In this document: piece after piece, positions 61,982 to 64,000 of the stretch | How the letters are laid out: each line of letters begins with the position of its first letter | How positions within the stretch are numbered: the stretch's first letter is position 1 | From: Eriocheir sinensis | Taxonomy: Eukaryota > Arthropoda > Malacostraca > Decapoda > Varunidae | Assembly: GCF_024679095.1 (NCBI RefSeq) | Contig: NC_066513.1 | Location: 4,452,026 to 4,516,025, forward strand | Direction of reading: 5' to 3' | Length of the DNA stretch: 64,000 nt | The notes under the pieces: model-generated | The model's input: only the letters and a program-made list of their open reading frames with translations | The model's database searches: none | Told to the model about the DNA's origin: nothing | Translations under genes and position numbers: made by a program

Positions 61982-62448
61982 ATGTGTATTGCATGTATTT
62001 TTCTGTGTTCAATGTTTGGCCGGGCGCTCAGGCTACCGGTGGATTTGGCCACGGGGCGGCCTCCCGACGTGAGCTTGCCCACCGTCACCTCTGGCTTCGC
62101 AGCGGCACTGCAGGAAAGCCTGGCTGAGGTGCACCGACGCGTACGGGGCAAGCTCAAGGTGGCAGGCCAGGCCATGAAATGGAGACATACGGTGAGGAAG
62201 GAGAGGACGTGAGCCCCAGCAGCGGCGAAGGGGACGTGTCAGAGGTCGACCAAGGGGCGAACGAGAACATGGGCGGTGCGGGCGAAGCGGCAGATGTCAG
62301 TGACGACCCTGAGCAAGTACCTGGGGCCGACGACGCGGCTCTGGGTGCCACCGCCTGCCTGCCGCCGCCCGCATCCCAGCGGCGCCCTCGGCGAGAGAGG
62401 CGTCGGCCGGGATGGTTAAGAGACTTTAGTGATGTCCCAGGGGACTGA
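61982..62448 (+). pseudogene. Integrase C-terminal remnant and pol tail
   Basis: ALRLPVDLATGRPPDVSLP then LAEVHRRVRGKLKVAGQAMK (61982-62212) is the region following the DDE core in gypsy integrases. 62179-62448 continues with an acidic stretch and a basic end RRPRRERRRPGWLRDFSDV, a typical gypsy Pol C-terminus. The DDE core is absent. Confidence 0.78.
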
Positions 62449-62510
62449 TTAGTTTGATTAATTTCATGTTTTGTTTGTTGAATGTTGGGGCAGCCGGGTC
62501 GACTGCCTTC

Positions 62511-62525
62511 TGAAGGGGGAGATAG
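62511..62525 (+). promoter_or_regulatory. Polypurine tract
   Basis: GAAGGGGGAGATAG directly before the 3' LTR, the expected plus-strand primer. Confidence 0.8.
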
Positions 62526-63004
62526 TGTTACGAATGTGCTGTATGTGAATGATTGTATGTGTAATGTGATGAAATTGTAGCATGATGCAATGTTAGCTCA
62601 GCATGGTGCAACTCAACTTGTTGGGACAAGAGAGACAGAGGGGGGCCCGGGGCCGCCGGGCAGGAAGTGCTGAGTCGAGAAGACGCGTCTCTGGGCTTGA
62701 GAGAGTGTTCAGCTGTGTGCTCCGCTCGCGAGCTGTGTGCATCCGGTGTGCGTGTCTGCCGTGCCCCTGTACTGTGCCTCATTAACTGTTCTGTGCCCTT
62801 GAAAGTTGCTGTACTGTGTGAAGAACCTGTCATTAAACTAGAACTTAGTGTTGAACGTGTATCCTTTGTGCCCTGCCTCGTTCCCTCCTCCCCTCGGTGT
62901 TCGGTGTGGGCCGCTGTGAGTCTGGTGCCCGTGTGGCTGTTCTGGGGGGGATTACGCCGCCTGCCTGCCCGTGGATGGTGTGTGGTAGGGGGGGTGGCGT
63001 AACA
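62526..63004 (+). repeat. 3' LTR (479 bp)
   Basis: Same length and termini as the 5' LTR, with two differences seen. ATAT follows, matching the ATAT before the 5' LTR. Confidence 0.95.
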
Positions 63005-63057
63005 ATATCATATCCATCATAGTTACCTATTCGGTAAGGCAGCAAACAAACATTTGA

Positions 63058-63405
63058 TTGCCTTTAAAGTGCAAAATATGCCACTATGAAGTGTTCTACT
63101 GCTCTTCGAAGACAGTCAGAGATGGCAATTTTTCTGAAAATAATGTCAAACTTTTCAATTCTTTGCAAACAGGTGGTGGATATAATTTGTACTCTGTGGC
63201 AGCAACCACCATCACCACCAAGTCCATGACAAGGAGTGCCTATTATGACATCCAGAGCTATGTTGGAGATAAATATTTTACCCTTGAAAATTATTATAGA
63301 GACTTGAGAGACAGCAACGGCAAATGCATAGCCGAGGTGCATGAAATACCATCGGGGCGGGTAAAGAAAGCTTCTGCAGCTGACTATGCTACAGGAAGCT
63401 TCTAA
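63058..63405 (+). pseudogene. Candidate Mutator-like domain protein, 3' part
   Basis: An open frame of about 115 codons without a convincing start. LKCKICHYEVFYCSSK has a CxxC like a zinc ribbon, then FSENNVKLFNSLQTGGGYN and TKSMTRSAYYDIQSYV. The order C..C, SSK, N-x-K/R, G-G-G-Y, MT..Y matches my recollection of the Mutator-like domain of arthropod and molluscan proteins of unknown function. It stops at TAA 63403, shorter than that domain. Interrupted on its left by the LTR element. Confidence 0.4.
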
Positions 63406-63408
63406 ATG

Positions 63409-64000
63409 AATAGATGGAGTGTGGGGAAGTAGCCTACCTCTTGTAAAACAAAATCCCCACATGATAAACTTATGTTCTGATGATCCCCAGAGGTAAGGTA
63501 AAATATTACCGCGAAAGGCCTGAAACATATGTCTCATACTTCTGAGAAACTGCAGCTACAACAACCATTTTCTCAGGGTTAGTTGACCACATGACAAAGA
63601 TGACGCCTACCAAATTTCATCCAGACAAGTCTAATACTTTATGAGATATGGAGTAATATGTAAAATATTTTTTCAACGCTAATTTCTCAAAAATCTACTT
63701 TTCTGAGTTTTGAAAATCAATGACAACTTTATTTCTTTTCCAAGGTGAACAATTTCCCTAACACTTCTTATTCAACCATTTCCCTAACACTACCTTGTCC
63801 TGAAATTTAAGATAAAGAATTTCAAGTATTTTATTTTTAATTTAAAAAGAAAAAGTGTACCTCTTTTTTTTTAATTATAAAAAATAGAAAAAAACTAAAA
63901 ATCTCAAATTCTGGAACAAGGAAATTATAAAAAAAGGTTGAATTTTAAAGCTAAGTACAGTGGAACTGCCTTCTGTTCCATACTGAGAAGTAGTAGGCTT
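63409..64000. other. AT-rich stretch, nothing recognised
   Basis: No ORF, repeat or RNA feature was recognised to the window end. An almost exact short direct repeat (CAATTTCCCTAACACT / CCATTTCCCTAACACT) lies at about 63750-63792. Confidence 0.5.

Larger units (their letters stand above)
58368..63004 (+). mobile_element. Young LTR retrotransposon derivative, scrambled interior
   Basis: 4637 bp with two 479-bp LTRs (TGTTACG..CGTAACA), a TGGTGTC-type primer site, a polypurine tract and flanking ATAT (58364-58367 and 63005-63008). LTRs differ at only two sites I found, so insertion is recent. The interior holds gag, a protease remnant, the first part of RT, then zinc knuckles and a second protease remnant, then the integrase C-terminus. 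The RT palm, RNase H and integrase core are absent, so it must have been mobilised in trans. Confidence 0.9.

Overview
Eukaryotic repeat-rich DNA, best explained as arthropod and most likely decapod crustacean (inference). The reasons are spliceosomal introns with GT..AG borders, a (TTAGG)n arthropod-type telomere-like array, a jockey-type LINE family present in several copies of a kind I associate with decapod genomes, and very long AT, TG, CT and GA microsatellites. I see no conventional host housekeeping gene, rRNA or intact tRNA gene. Almost all coding potential is transposable-element (TE) protein, mostly decayed.

Layout. 1-3125: jockey-type LINE copy A (+). 3134-3997: TA-flanked MITE. 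4000-6900: a second, RNase H-bearing LINE (+). 6951-15950: a nest, a Penelope-like element (PLE, -) split by a complete 5.8-kb Ty3/gypsy element (7758-13575, 5-bp duplication CCGAC) and by a non-autonomous hAT (14434-15865, 8-bp duplication CAAATGTA). 16508-16783: tRNA-derived SINE. 18311-22258: LINE copy B (-) split by a piggyBac-like element (19972-21280). 22259-25990: gypsy element E1 (-). 26521-38641: a THAP/P-element transposase gene (+) with at least five exons, broken by a MITE that carries the TTAGG array and by a nearly full-length LINE copy D (-). 39260-40660: diverged ~140-bp repeats. 41090-42283: gag end of a third gypsy copy E3 (-). 42284-47282: hAT transposase gene (-) split by a CR1/L2-like LINE (+) and by another inverted-repeat element. 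47430-49035: GGGCCC-ended inverted-repeat element. 50242-54986: gypsy E2 (-), its LTR split by a hAT MITE. 54988-57495: 5'-truncated LINE copies H and I (+). 58037-63405: a fragment resembling the Mutator-like/YqaJ-associated domain, split by a young LTR retrotransposon derivative (58368-63004) whose two 479-bp LTRs differ at only two positions I could find.

How the parts relate. The elements do not form a pathway. They form a layered insertion record in which target-site duplications and reading frames that resume across an insertion give relative ages. The PLE is older than its gypsy and hAT inserts; the P-type gene is older than LINE D and its MITE; E2 is older than its hAT MITE and LINE H; the 58-63 kb LTR element is the youngest. 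The most unusual items are the gypsy element with integrase upstream of reverse transcriptase (Ty1/copia-like order), the MITE carrying telomere-like repeats, the piggyBac-like element flanked by TTAG instead of TTAA, and the recently mobilised but structurally scrambled LTR derivative.
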